Below are positions 21,764-33,391 of a stretch of 64,000 bases of DNA, one piece after another; position 1 is the stretch's first letter, and each line of letters opens with the position of its first letter. This stretch comes from Ctena decussata. Taxonomy: Eukaryota > Mollusca > Bivalvia > Lucinida > Lucinidae. The notes under the pieces are model-generated. The model ran no database searches. It worked only from the letters and a program-made list of their open reading frames with translations, and was not told the DNA's origin. The position numbers and the translations under genes were made by a program. The stretch is taken from positions 21,032,460 to 21,096,459 of the forward strand of contig OZ022500.1 of NCBI GenBank assembly GCA_963989385.1, written 5' to 3'.

Positions 21764-24472
21764 GCTTTGAGTTTGAGAATGTACTCAAGTTTTATAACCT
21801 CGAACCCAGCATATTTTCTTATTTTGCAACAATATCGTAACTTCTTGATACACTCAGCAGGTTTTTTCCAGCCATACCTAATATGATAATATGTTTTAGC
21901 TTCCAAAGAAAGCAATGCACTCCTAGATATCTTTCAATAACTCTCATTAAGGTGAATGGATACACTGCCATGCTTTCCACCATTTTTACAAAGGGAAGCA
22001 ACCACAACTTCTGAGGGTTTTTTTTTTTTTTGCTTCCTTGGAAGATGAAGCCCTTCTCAAATGGTGTCTACTCTAAAAGGAAAGAATTTGCTCCTTGGGA
22101 GCAAATTCTTTCCTTTGAGAGTTGCCCCCAACTAAGAAAGGAGGCAAAAATGGCAGAGTTGCTTCCTCTGAAAATGTGCCCATTCACCATAAGCTTTCAG
22201 TTAAAATTCTGCACTGCAGATTTTCTTCTCATGCTTGAATCTCAAATCATGCTCAACCTCTGCATGAAATAGGTGAACTGCTTTTACCACACCACAAATT
22301 TTTGCACCCCTCAACCATCTTCCACCTTGAAATTTGACAAGTCCATTTATCTAATCAGTAAAAAGCTTTTAAGGAATTGCTGGCCAGGAACGCAGATCCT
22401 TCTCTGACTGTTCTTTAAGAGAAGTCAGATATATGGTCTGCACTGTTTGCTCAGGAATAACTATAATTCCTGTCAAAATATGCAAAGTATGAATGTTTCT
22501 TTATTTCAAGGATGCAAGCAAATCAGCTTTCTCTTCCATGCTACTGTTTTCAGTCACCACACTTGCCCCTTCCATCTTGAATATACTCATGTATCCTACT
22601 TCATATTTTGTTCCTCAACAGACTGAACAAGATTTTTTTTCTCCACTTTTCTTGGTAATGTCAGGTCTTGTTTGCAATGAGTTTTCCTAAAATCTGTGGT
22701 TGAAATCCTGCAGGATTTACATGTATTTAGTTCCAGCTTTTGAACTAACTGTCATCCTCTTCAACATCTCCTCCATCATCGACACCGAATAACTGATATA
22801 CTTTTAAAAGGGTACTAAAACCTTGAATCATCCATCCAACCATTCACCTCAAAACAACGCTTCTTTTTAATTAAACAGTAGAAAGGTTTGAAATAAAACT
22901 CCCATATCTTCTGCCAGGTGCCTATGTTTCCTATGTTCCTTGCGAAGGGGAAAAGGTGCAATGTTGGGTGGTACATACTAACTAGTAAATATATACTGAC
23001 TGACAAAAGAATCTTGACCATGTAATACATGTACTTGAAAAGTCTGTCAACAAATAAGGGTGAATTTTACTTCACAGGACATATTTCAGCCAGATATAGA
23101 AATGCATAACACAAACCAATCAAACTGGCAATGTCATAAGACAATCTGACATCAGTTTTAAATAATTTTGGTAAAACTTATGAAAAATTTCTATGTCTTT
23201 TGTGTAAAAGAAGGGCTCATGTATAGCTTCATGTATTAAAAGAGGATCTCTTCCCCCCCCTCCCCCCACCCCTTTTTTTTTTATCAATTTTCAGATAAAC
23301 AACACTTAGAAATTTTGATATCAACGGCTAGGAAAGTGACATATAATGGTATGGTCAGGGAGTCAGATTTTATACCCCTAGACCCTAAAGCTATACCCCT
23401 AAAGTTGCATTAGAAATGTACTACTCTCTCACTCTCCATCAGCTAAGAAATGTTTTACTTCTGCACTGTCTGGAATATTTCAATGAAACTGAGCTAATTT
23501 TGTCTAAATGATCTAAAACTGGTGGAAGAAACTGACTGATGAGTCCATGATCTCTGCTTCCATCTCTAGCTAAATGAACTTCTCACTACTAGCAGTAACG
23601 TTTTCTTAATAATTCTCTGTTTAAAATAACTAGTTCAGACAACTACATGAAGTGTTATGGTACACACTAAAAGCCAGATTTCAAGCCACAATATGCCATA
23701 AGCTTCATTATTTTTCTGTTTCTTGTTTCACCATTATTTTATATAAGATTTGTTATGGTTGAAAAAGAAATGGTTGGGCAGCACAAATACTAATAATTAC
23801 TTAGTTATTTTCAATGACTTATAATTAAGACTAATAATTATCAAGCAGCAAATATGAGGGGAATTTTATGTTTTGCAGCCGAGAGATTATATTTCGCCAA
23901 AATAAACACTAATTCAATACCAACACAGTGATACCAAATTTGTATATATATATATGCAGGTGTTATGTTGTTTTGCGAAAATCACTTTGTTGGAAAGCCA
24001 AAACTAAACCGTTTCTATACTGACCCATTGAAACTGGCAGATCAAATATACCGATATCAATATTTTGAGAACCTATAAAAATGTTTTCTATGCATGATGT
24101 TGATTTCACATTTAACAACGCGTCAACCCACTGGGTCATTTGCGTCTAGAAGGATATGCTTGACTTTTAAAATACACATTGTACTAGATACAAAATGAGA
24201 TTTAAAATAAATTGGTATGGAAAAGTAGTTTTCTAAGCAGGATTTGGCTACCCTTCGTTCCTTAGAAGGGTAGCCAAACCCTGTTTTCTAAGCAGGGTTT
24301 GACTACCCTTCTTTCAGATTTTGACTTGTTGAAGGTTCTCGCTGCATCAGCCATCTCCCTTCTGATACCCTGCATGTTTCTTGGACCATGGGGGTTGAGG
24401 TGTCTGGGTGGGAGATGCCTGTTCTACGAGTGACTAAGTGGGCCTACCTGCCAGATGTCTGCGGCTGTCTAT
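21762..24472. repeat. Copy B of the 2.7-kb tandem duplication
   Basis: Direct repeat of 18926-21639. It starts with the half foldback (gtgctttgagtttgag) and ends at ggctgtctat, after which unique sequence (agcctgctgagacc) resumes. Contains the same foldback element (21949-22189) and hairpin (24240-24312). Confidence 0.93.
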
Positions 24473-24539
24473 AGCCTGCTGAGACCTTCCCATCACCTAT
24501 TTTGCTTCAAACTATTGGGGTTTAGCAACACTGAGCCAG

Positions 24540-24612
24540 TTAACCCTATTGCACTCTGAATGGCCAAAACTCCACCATGGAGTTTTGGCTGTTCTGAGTG
24601 CAGTAGGGTTAA
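24540..24612. repeat. 73-bp palindrome
   Basis: ttaaccctattgcactc and ccaaaactcca fold back on tggagttttgg and gagtgcagtagggttaa. Nearly perfect hairpin just beyond duplicate B. Possibly a minimal foldback element; not a terminator in this eukaryotic context. Confidence 0.75.
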
Positions 24613-24949
24613 TACAGAAATGTGCCTCTGTTACATTAAATTTATTTAAGGTACATTTATATTTCTACACTGCAGATGTTCAGAAGCAGAATATATGTTT
24701 ACCAAGAGTTACATTTAATTTTCATGTATTTCACTTTATTTCATTAATAAGCCTGGTTTCATTTTTAGCGTTACTTTGTGAAGCAAAGTCTGGCTTATGC
24801 AATACCCTTCATGTGTGTCCACAAGGGCTAGAGTAGTCAAACTTGCTCCAAAGATAAGCCAGGGGAAGATCTACTGAAAGCAGGGATGCCTATCGGGCCA
24901 TGGGCTACAGTTCACCATTGACTGAACATAAAAAAAAATCACTTTTGCA

Positions 24950-25552
24950 AGTCTAGGGACTTAGGGTTTTCCATCATGCACATTTGTGATGGTCAGCCAT
25001 AACTCTTACATTTTTCTGTCTAACTCACTAAAATGGCAATTTAGCTCACTTGCATCATTCAATATGGCCTGTCTATGCTTAAAATTGATACTTGGTCCAG
25101 CCTTAACTATTCTTAGCATAAACAGTCTGTATTTTAGTTATTTCCACAGAATTATGGTCAAAATTAGGTAAATATCCATGTGTATTTGGCTTGTTTTATT
25201 TCCAGAGAAAAAACATTTTAATTTCTATTTGTTCAATTCTGTTATGATCAAAATTGTCTACAATGCTTGCTTTTTTGCAAAAGATGTTACTTGTATGAGC
25301 TACTCAAAGATTTTGCATCTGTTTCTCAGTTGAAAAGTACTTGAGGGTTTTTGGTTTTGTTATGGTCAGCCATAACACCAGAAGAAACAAACATTATGGC
25401 TTTCCATCATGTCTCATCCTTTGTACATGTAGTGACATCTTGTGGCAAAAATTTAAGTAATTATGTTAGGATAAGCTATAATGTCAGTTCATTTAAACTG
25501 CATGGTTAACCGTCACAAATAAGTGTGATGGAAATCCATAAGTCCACAGACT
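24950..25552. mobile_element. MITE-like insertion with about 40-bp inverted ends
   Basis: Left end caagtctagggacttagggt, then tttccatcatgcacatttgtgatgg. The right end is the inverse, tcacaaataagtgtgatgga then aatccataagtccacagactg. Array sequence resumes immediately on both sides (…tgaacataaaa / ttgtgtttagctcag), so the insertion boundaries are clear. The interior repeats gttatggtcaaaatt. Confidence 0.7.
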
Positions 25553-26489
25553 GGTTGTGTTTAGCTCAGTTTCTAAGTAACCAAAAGGGCTAGAAATCTG
25601 TTACCAGGGTCACTGTTTGGCATCACGAGGCTTGCCGAGTGATCACTAACAGTGATCATGTGACAGATTTTTCTATTCGCACCTCACACCCATGATAGAT
25701 ACTTTTTCTTGCACACCACATTTTGTTTTAACTTTAGAACTTCTTAAAATGCGTAATTTTAGTGCCCCAGAGGTTTCTGTTTGGTTTTGAAAGAGGGAGT
25801 CGCTTTCGCAAAGGGCCCCCATTTGGTTCTTTACATCAAAGTCTGCCGTGCATAACTGATGTCAGGTTTGCCAATCACTTAATGACTCAGATATGTGACC
25901 TCCAATACAACCAATGTAATGAATGCTTGTGATTTTTGTCCAGTCCTGGGTGAGATAACATGGCCGAGATAAGATTTGAAGGTGTGGGGGAAACACGCCA
26001 ATACCCTTATCCAGTGTGCAAGAAAAAATATTCATCTGTTGTGTTTAGCTCAGTTTCTAACTAACCATAAGGGACAGACAGTCTTCAAACTTACTCCATA
26101 GATATGCCTGTAGAAGATCTACTGAAACTATAAATGCATATTGGGTCATGATCTATATTTCACAGCTGAATGAACATAGTAAAAAATATTCATATGATAT
26201 GTTTAGCTCAGTTTCTAAGTAACCACAAGGGCTAGAGTCCTCAAACTTCCTCCATAGAAACAGCTAGGGATGATCTACTGAAAGCAGGGCATATCAGGCC
26301 AGTATCTATATTTCTGGATTGATTGAACATAGCAAAATATACTAATCTGTTGCATTTAGCTCAATTTCAAAGTAACTACAAGAGCTTGAGTCTTCAAACT
26401 TGCTTAACAGATATGTTTGGGAAATATCTACTAAATGCAGTGATGCATATCTGGCCAAGACCTTAATTTCATGGTTCACTGAACATAGA

Positions 26490-27462
26490 AACAAAAGGGC
26501 CAAGAGGTCCTGAATCACTCACCTGAGCAATTGGCCCAGTGGCTTTTAAGATGTCAAAATATGATAGGCCTAGGTCAAAGAATGATCTTCACCTCTTGTA
26601 GTCTTCAATCTTCATGTACTCATTAAGAGAACTGACACACCAAATTTTCAGGTTAAAATCTTCAAACTTTCCTCCATGAAATCTTATGTTCTAGCGTTTT
26701 CCTGTTTTTGACCATGCCATAAAAAAAGGTCAAGGTAAACTCAAGGTCATCATTTGAGCAATGTTGGTAGTACAGTAATTCTTCTAAAATTTCGCACACT
26801 CTAAAATTTCGGACACCTAAAATTATTCCCGACAATAATTTCTGAAAGTTCTCCAAAATTTCGATCAGTGAAAAGGTGAATTTCTAAAATTTCGAGCAAA
26901 AATATGGGACCTTGGTTTTTACTTATTTTGGCATTTTTTTTAAAAATTTTTTATACTTGAAAGTCGGAGAACTTTTGCTCAAATATATTCTAGCGTGAAT
27001 CTGCATGTGCGTTAAAGCGCAGGCGGGGAAAGGTACGCGAGTCGGGATCTGTTTTTCCTTCTGGTATTTAGGCCGTGCATCGGACACTATGCTTTACACT
27101 AAGTGCGAACAGCGAAATCCAGATCAGCCTACATATATGTGCAGTCACATTAGCGTGGTTTCTGTCTGCATCAACAATCTATCATGGGAATCTACAAATT
27201 AAACCGAGAAAGAGGTTGCCATGGTGTACAGGCTAAAGTGGGTCTTTGTTTTTTGTATATGCGATAAGGCGCCATTTCTCACATTTCAATTTTTTGGCGG
27301 GAATGTGCACATGCGCCAAACTACGTAGGCATTTTTTTTTCTTTTGATTTTTGGTAAAGATGCATGAAAGTAAGAGAGATCCTTTGAAATTGTGGACGAA
27401 CGGCAGAGCCTTCCAATCCTATAAGCTCCCCCAGAGCGGCTGCGTCAGGTGAGCTTAAAATA
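26490..27462. mobile_element. Non-autonomous insertion ending CAGGTGAGCTTAAAATA
   Basis: Starts ggccaagaggtcctgaatca then ctcacctgag and ends gcgtcaggtgagcttaaaat, so the tips are inversely related (TCACCTGA / TCAGGTGA). It interrupts the 160-bp array. A second element with the same tips is at 30056-33391 but has a different interior. The interior here includes repeats of cttctaaaatttcg (26780-26895). No transposase frame found. Confidence 0.6.
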
Positions 27463-27889
27463 AAAGTATTTACCTGTTGCATTTAGCTCAGTTTCTAAGT
27501 AACTGCAAGGGCTAGTCTTCAAAGTTGCTCCACAGATACATGAAAGCATGATGCATATTAAGCAATGACCTATATTTCACAGATGACTGAACATAGAAAA
27601 AATTCACCTACTGCATTTAGCTCTGTTCTCAGCAACCCTAAAGGCTAGGGTCTTCAAACTTGCCCAACAGATTATTCTGTGGAAGATCTACTGAAAGCAG
27701 CGATGCATATTAGACCATGACCTTTATTTTTGGATTGATTGAACATAGAAAAAAAAATATTCACCTGTTGCGTTTATCTCAGTTTCAAAGTAACAAGGGC
27801 TACAGTCTTCAAACTTGCTCCATAGCTATGTCTGGGGAGGATCTTCTGGAAGCAGCAATGCATAGTGGCAGTGAGCTGTATTTTAAGGT

Positions 27890-29210
27890 CCAGTGATTTT
27901 GCCTTATATCTGGAAGACTATTTGATGTATGAATATGATTGTTTTGGATAATGACTCAGTATGACCCAAAGTTTAACCTGAAACTAACAGTAGGTCACAG
28001 TGACCTATATTTCATGGTCTAGTGGTTTTGCCTTATATCTTGAAGACTATCTGATGTACAAAAATGATTACTTGGGATAGTGACTCAGTATGACCATAAG
28101 TTGAACCTCAAACTAACAGTCAAGTCACATTGACCTATATTTCATGGTTCAGTGATTTCGCCTTATATCTTGAAAGTTATTTGATGTACAAACATGATTT
28201 CTTCTTATAACGATTCAGTATGACTAGATTTTTGACCTAAGACTAACAGTAGGTCACAGTGACCTACATTTCATGGTCTAGTGATTTTACCTCATAACCT
28301 GAAGCTTATTAGGGGCAAGAAAATGCTTGCTTCTACCTCAAACTAAGAGTACATCACAGTGACCTATATTACATGGACCAGTGATTATCTAATATCTTGA
28401 AGACTGTTTGATGTCTGTACATGTTACTCCAGATATTGACTCAGTATGACCCAAAGTTTGATCTCAAACTAAGAGTAGGTCACACTGACCTATATTTCAT
28501 GGTCCAATAATTATGCCTTATATCTTGATACAAACATGATTGCTTAGGATAATGATTCAGTATGACCCAAAGTTGAACCTTCAACTAACAGCAAGTCACA
28601 TTGACCTAAATTTCATGGTCCAGTAATTTTGCCTTATATATTAAAGACTATTTGATGTACAAATATAATTCTTCCGATAATGACTCAGTATGTCCCAAGG
28701 TTTGACCCCAAACAAACAGTAGGTCACAATGACCTATATTTCATGGTCCAGTGGTTTTGCCTTATTTTTTAAAGACTATTTGATGTACAAACATGAGTCT
28801 TGCTATAATGACTCAGTATGACTGGTTGTTTGACCTCAAACTATCAGTAAGTCATAGTGACCATTATTTCAGGGTCCAGTGATTTTGCCTCATATTTCCA
28901 ACACTATTTCATGAATTAATACTACAGTTAATGGTTTGGGCTGACACTGTGAGTGACCTCATACTGATTGTAGATCACTGGGACCCTATTTCATGGTCCA
29001 GTGATTTTGCCCCATAATTATATCACTAGTTTATGGATTTGCGTTTATAAATTTTGGTTAAATGGTTTGGGCTGACACTATGAATGAGATCATCTTAGGT
29101 AAAGGTCAGAGTGACTGATCTTTCATGGTTCAGTGATTTAAACTCATATTTCTAACACTATTTCATGGATTTGCATTATACTTGGGTTCATGGTTTGGGC
29201 TGACACTGTC
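27890..29210. repeat. Tandem array of about 120-130-bp units
   Basis: About ten degenerate units containing tttcatggtccagtgatttt, gccttatatcttgaagac, atgactcagtatgacccaaa and gtaggtcacagtgacctata. Directly abuts the 160-bp array. The gtcacagtgacc core is itself palindromic. Confidence 0.8.
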
Positions 29211-29702
29211 AACATTTACTGTTATGTTTACCAAATACGCCATGATGAAAAGTTCTGAGCCCAAATGTTCTGCCTTTATGTTAGACAGTCATCACCATGA
29301 CACCAAAAGCCAATCAACTTGTTCATTTACCCCTATGTTGATTATGCATAACATCATATGATCAATGATTAGCCTTCATTGGTGTCACAAAGAAGCTAGT
29401 CCAAAAGATAGTCATTTATTGGAAGTTGGCAGAAAGTGTTTTTACTGATGTGTAATATTTGGTTCACCAATTTTGAAACCCTTACTTCATGGCAGTACCA
29501 TATGAAAAATTTCATCTTTTCATTGGTTCTATATAGCATTTTTTTTTATTCCCTTGTTTAACAAATGTTGGACACAATCAAGAGCGATCTTGAACATTTT
29601 CCCAAAATTTAGAAGACTTCCACATACAACCTGACTGCAGTCTGTCCTGTTGTTTCAGCTGGGCAAAATGCAAGGACAATAGTTCAAGTCTTTGGCACAG
29701 AA

Positions 29703-29886
29703 GGAGCAGCAGTAGTGCAGTGGATAATGCTCTGGACTACCAATCCATGGGTTGCAAGTTCAATCCCCAGCTCCTCCAGTCTTTTGGATGAGACTTTAAA
29801 AGATGTACCTGTCTCCATATGACCTGTGTGTTGGTGGGATGTATAACCCACTCACACACTTACTTTGGCATCGGGTGCACACCTAC
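29703..29886 (+). mobile_element. tRNA-derived SINE, plus strand
   Basis: A tRNA-like head with box A (tagtgcagtggataatgc), an anticodon-arm-like stem (tgga-ctaccaa-tcca) and box B (caagttcaatccc). It is followed by ggatgagactttaaaagatg, a motif common downstream of the tRNA region in animal SINEs (from memory). Flanking duplications are not clear. Different family from the SINE at 1973. Confidence 0.65.
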
Positions 29887-29896
29887 TATGTCAGTC

Positions 29897-30055
29897 TTAA
29901 GGTGCGTGGGTAAATCTCCATATTTTTTCATCATTTTTACAAAGGGACACAACTTTTGTGACTGCCTGTAAGCTTCCCTAGACAATGTAGCCTTTTTAAA
30001 ATGGGGTCTACACTTGAATTTGCTCCAAGGGGACCCTTATAGAGAAAGGAAGCCA
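29897..30055. mobile_element. Left half of an AGGTGAATGGATA foldback element, split by insertion
   Basis: Reads taaggtgcgtgggtaaat, catttttacaaagggacaca, aaaatggggtctaca, tttgctccaagggg, agaaaggaagccaaacaag. It stops where the intact copy at 5846-6060 continues into ggcacagttgcttcccc. The missing right end appears 3.3 kb on, at 33390-33430 (ggctgcttcccctgaaaaag tacccactcat). Confidence 0.75.
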
Positions 30056-33000
30056 AACAAGAGGACCAATGGTCCTGTAGCTCACCTGACACTTGGTCCT
30101 GGTATATATTTTAATGCTTTTATACATGTATATAGCACCAGGGCAGGGGCAGATAGCCCCCCTCCCTTGGGGATTAATGTTGAGTCCCAATTCTATATAC
30201 CAAGCCACAAGGTCACTGGGCCTTTGTTTCTGGACAAAGATTTCTGAAGGGTTTTTATCATAAATGGGTGTGGCGGCCACCATGTTCATACGACCATGAC
30301 CATCTGAACAAACTTTGATTCCTTTGACCCAGTATTAAAGCTCCATAATATATGAAACACAGTAATCATTTGTATAAACTATGATGGGCCTGAGTGCCCA
30401 ATGCTACATACCGGAACCAAGTTTCAAGGTTATAGGCCTTTCGGTTCTCGAGAAAAAGACGTTTGAAGAGTTTTTACCATATATGGGCATGGTGGCCATC
30501 TTGGTCAAGTGACCAAGACCATCTGAACAAACTATGGTTCCTTTAAGCCGGTGAAGCTCCATATGAAATATGGCTTCAATTGACCCTAGTGGCCACTGAG
30601 AAGATGTTTGAAAATGTTGACGGGTGACAGAATCTCAATGACCTTGTACAAAAGTCAAAGAATGACCTGACCCTTAACGACAAAATATCTTGTCATTTAG
30701 TCAACCATATATACCAAATATTGCACCTAAGACTTAAATATTTTCTGAAAAATCCACTGTTTAAGCATTTTCCCATATAAAAGCCGACATAATGTACCAA
30801 AGTTGACAGTGTCATAAATTAGGTCAAGGTCAACGCACAATCATTTGTATAACCTATGATGGGCTTGAGTGCCCAAAGCTACATACCAAGTTTCAAGGTC
30901 ATACACCTTTTGGTTCTGGAGAAGAAGATTTTGAAGGGTTTTTACCATATACGGGCATGGCGGCCATCTTGGTCATGACCCTGAGAACAAACTTTTATTC
31001 CCTGATCACACTTAGACTCCATATGAAATTTCGCTTTAATCAGACCAGTGGTTTCAGAGGAGTAGATGTTTTGAAAATCTTGATGACAGACAGACCGACA
31101 AAATGACCTTGACCTTTCAGTGACGTAATATCTTCATCTGGTCATTTAGGGCGCGTTTACACGACCAAAGTTTCTATGACAAAGTAGGTTTGTCACAGAA
31201 AAATTTGCTCGTGTAAATGCCAAAATATGACAATGTTTCTTTGACAAATTTATATGGTAAAGTTACTTCAATAAATTAAATTTGTCCGTGTAAACGGAGA
31301 ACATTGCTAAAGATTATGTAACAAAGAACATTGCTACAAGCGTGGAAAATGTGACAAAGATTTTGTTTCATCGCTGCAGGTAGCTTTGACGAATAATATT
31401 TGGTCGTGTGAACACTGCAGCAAATATTTCATTGCCAAAGTTTATGTGACAAAGATTATATGGCACATTTTCTTTAACAAATAATTTGCTCCGTGTAAAC
31501 GCAAAATGTTTGTCATACTTTCTTTGTTAAAGTTTCTGTGACATAGAAACTTTGCTCGTGTAAACGCGCCCTTAGTTGACCATATATACACCATGTATTG
31601 TACCTAAGACTTAAATAGTTTCTGAGAAATCCACTGTATAAGCGTTTACCCATATAAAAGCCTAACATACCAAAGTTGACCATGTCGTCAATTAATTCAA
31701 GGTCAACACATGGTCATCATTTGTATAAACTATGATGGGCCAGCATGCCCGATGCTACATACCAAGTTTCAAGGTCATAGGCCTTTTGGTTCTAGAGAAG
31801 AAGATTTTCGAAGGGTTTTTACCATTTATGGGCATAGTGGCCATCTTGGTCATGTGACCCAGACCCCGGGTATAAAATTTCGTTCCCCTATCCCACTGAG
31901 ACACCATATGAAATTTGGCTTAACTCGGCCCAGTGGTTTCAGAGGAGACGATGTTTGAAAATCTTGACAACTGATGGAACGGACCGAATGACCTTGACCT
32001 TTAGTGACATAATATCTTCATCTGGTCATTTAGTCGACCATGTATACCAAGTATTGTACCTTTGACTTAAATGGTTTCTGAGAAATCCACTGTTTAAGCG
32101 TTTTCCCATATAAAAGCCTAACATACCAAAGTTGACCATCCTGTAAATTAGGTCAAGGTCAATGCAAGGTCATGATTTGTATAAACTAAGATGGGCCCGC
32201 ATGCCCTATGCTACATACCAAGTTTCAAGGACCTAGGACTTTTGGTTCTGGAGAAGATTTTTGAAGGGTTTTTACCATATATGGGCATGGCGGCCATCTT
32301 GGTCATGTGACCCAGACCCCGGATATAAACTTACGTTCCCCCATCCCACTGAGACTCCATATGAAATTTGGCTTCAATCGGCCCAGTGGTTTCAGAGGAG
32401 AAGATGTTTGAAAATCTTGGCGACGGATGGTCCGACGGAATGACCTTGACCTTTAGTGACATAATATCTTCATCTGGTCATTTAATCGACCACGTATACC
32501 AAGTATTGTACCTTAGACTTAAATAGTTTCTGAGAAATCTATTGTTTAAGCGGTTTCCAATATAAAAGCCTAACGTACCAAAGTTGACCATGCCGTAAAT
32601 TAGGTCAAGGTCAACGCAAGGTCATGATTTGTATAAACTTTGATGGGCCCGCATGCCCAATGCTACACACCAAGTTTCAAGGTCATAGGCCTTTTGGTTC
32701 TGGAGAAGAAGATTTTTGAAGGGTTTTTACCATATATGGGCACGGTGGCCATCTTGGTCATGTGACCCAGACCCCGGGTATAAACTTTCGTTCTCCCATC
32801 CCACTGAGACTCCATATGAAATTTGGCTTCAATCGGCCCAGTGGTTTCAGAGGAGATGTTTGAAAATCTTGACGACTGATGGAACGGACCAAATGACCTT
32901 GACCTTTAGTGACATAATATCTTCATCTGGTCATTTAGGCGACCATGTATACCAAGTATTGTACCTTAGACTTAAATAGTTTCTGAGAAATCCACCGTTT

Positions 33001-33391
33001 AAGTGTTTTCCCATATAAAAGCCTAACGTACCAAAGTTGACCATGTCAAAAATTAGGTCAAGGTCATCACAAGGTCATGATTTATATAAATTATGATGGG
33101 CCCGCATGCCCGATGCTACATACCAAGTTTCAAGGTTATAGGCCTTTTGGTTCTGGAGAAGAAGATTTTTGAAGGGTTTTTACCATATATGGGCGTGGCG
33201 GCCATCTTGGTCATGTGACCTGGACCAAATATATAAACTTTCGTTCCCCCATCCTGTTAAGGCTCCATATGAAATTTGGCTTCAATCCACCAAGTGGTTT
33301 CTGAGAAGAAGATGTTTAAAATTGTGGACGACACCTACGACGACGGACCAAGTCTATACTATAAGCTCACCTTGACAGGTGAGCTTAAAAT
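30056..33391. mobile_element. 3.3-kb insertion of 452-bp tandem units with CACCTG/CAGGTGAG tips
   Basis: Starts aggaccaatggtcctgtagctcacctgac and ends gacaggtgagctt, sharing tips with 26490-27462. The inside is a tandem array of about 452-bp units. The landmark gacataatatcttcatctgg recurs near 31120, 32010, 32460 and 32915. Each unit also carries accaagtttcaaggtcatag, atatgggcatggcggccatc and actccatatgaaatttggct. ORFs here are the repeat read in one frame, not genes. It interrupts a foldback element and is itself interrupted at 31149-31571. Confidence 0.72.
31149..31571. mobile_element. 423-bp MITE, GGGCGCGTTTACACGA inverted ends, TTA duplication
   Basis: Left end gggcgcgtttacacgaccaa, right end its inverse (actttgctcgtgtaaacgcgccc). 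Flanked by TTA at 31146-31148 and 31572-31574. Neighbouring array units read gtcatttagtcgacc without it, so one TTA is the original and the other the duplication. A 3-bp TWA duplication with GGG tips fits the PIF/Harbinger superfamily (known family property). The interior is a run of 'tttgacaaa'-type motifs with no coding frame. Confidence 0.85.

Larger units (their letters stand above)
24770..27890. repeat. Degenerate 160-bp tandem array with three insertions
   Basis: Units built on 'ttcacctgttgcgtttagct', 'cagtttctaagtaacc', 'agggctagagtcttcaaact', 'tgctccatagatatg', 'gaagatctactgaaagcag' and 'tgaacatag'. Units are visible at 24770-24945, 25553-25600, 26030-26490 and 27462-27890. Between them sit inserted elements at 24950-25552, about 25600-26030 and about 26490-27460. 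No coding frame is kept across units. Confidence 0.7.

Noticed and set aside
21601..21915. 104-codon ORF matching the giant exon protein
   Set aside because: Only the 129-bp filler encodes the match; the rest is intron and foldback sequence, so it is a fragment, not an exon.
19315..22690. Repeated ORFs MFLYFKDASKSAF... as duplicated genes
   Set aside because: They are identical because the region is tandemly duplicated; no splice sites, domain or codon bias supports coding.
24540..24612. Rho-independent terminator
   Set aside because: A strong hairpin, but in a eukaryotic intron with no following T-run; better explained as a palindromic repeat.
31710..33375. Series of similar ORFs (MKGFYHIWA...) as a gene family
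   Set aside because: They are one frame of the 452-bp tandem repeat, with shifts between units and no start context or conserved domain.
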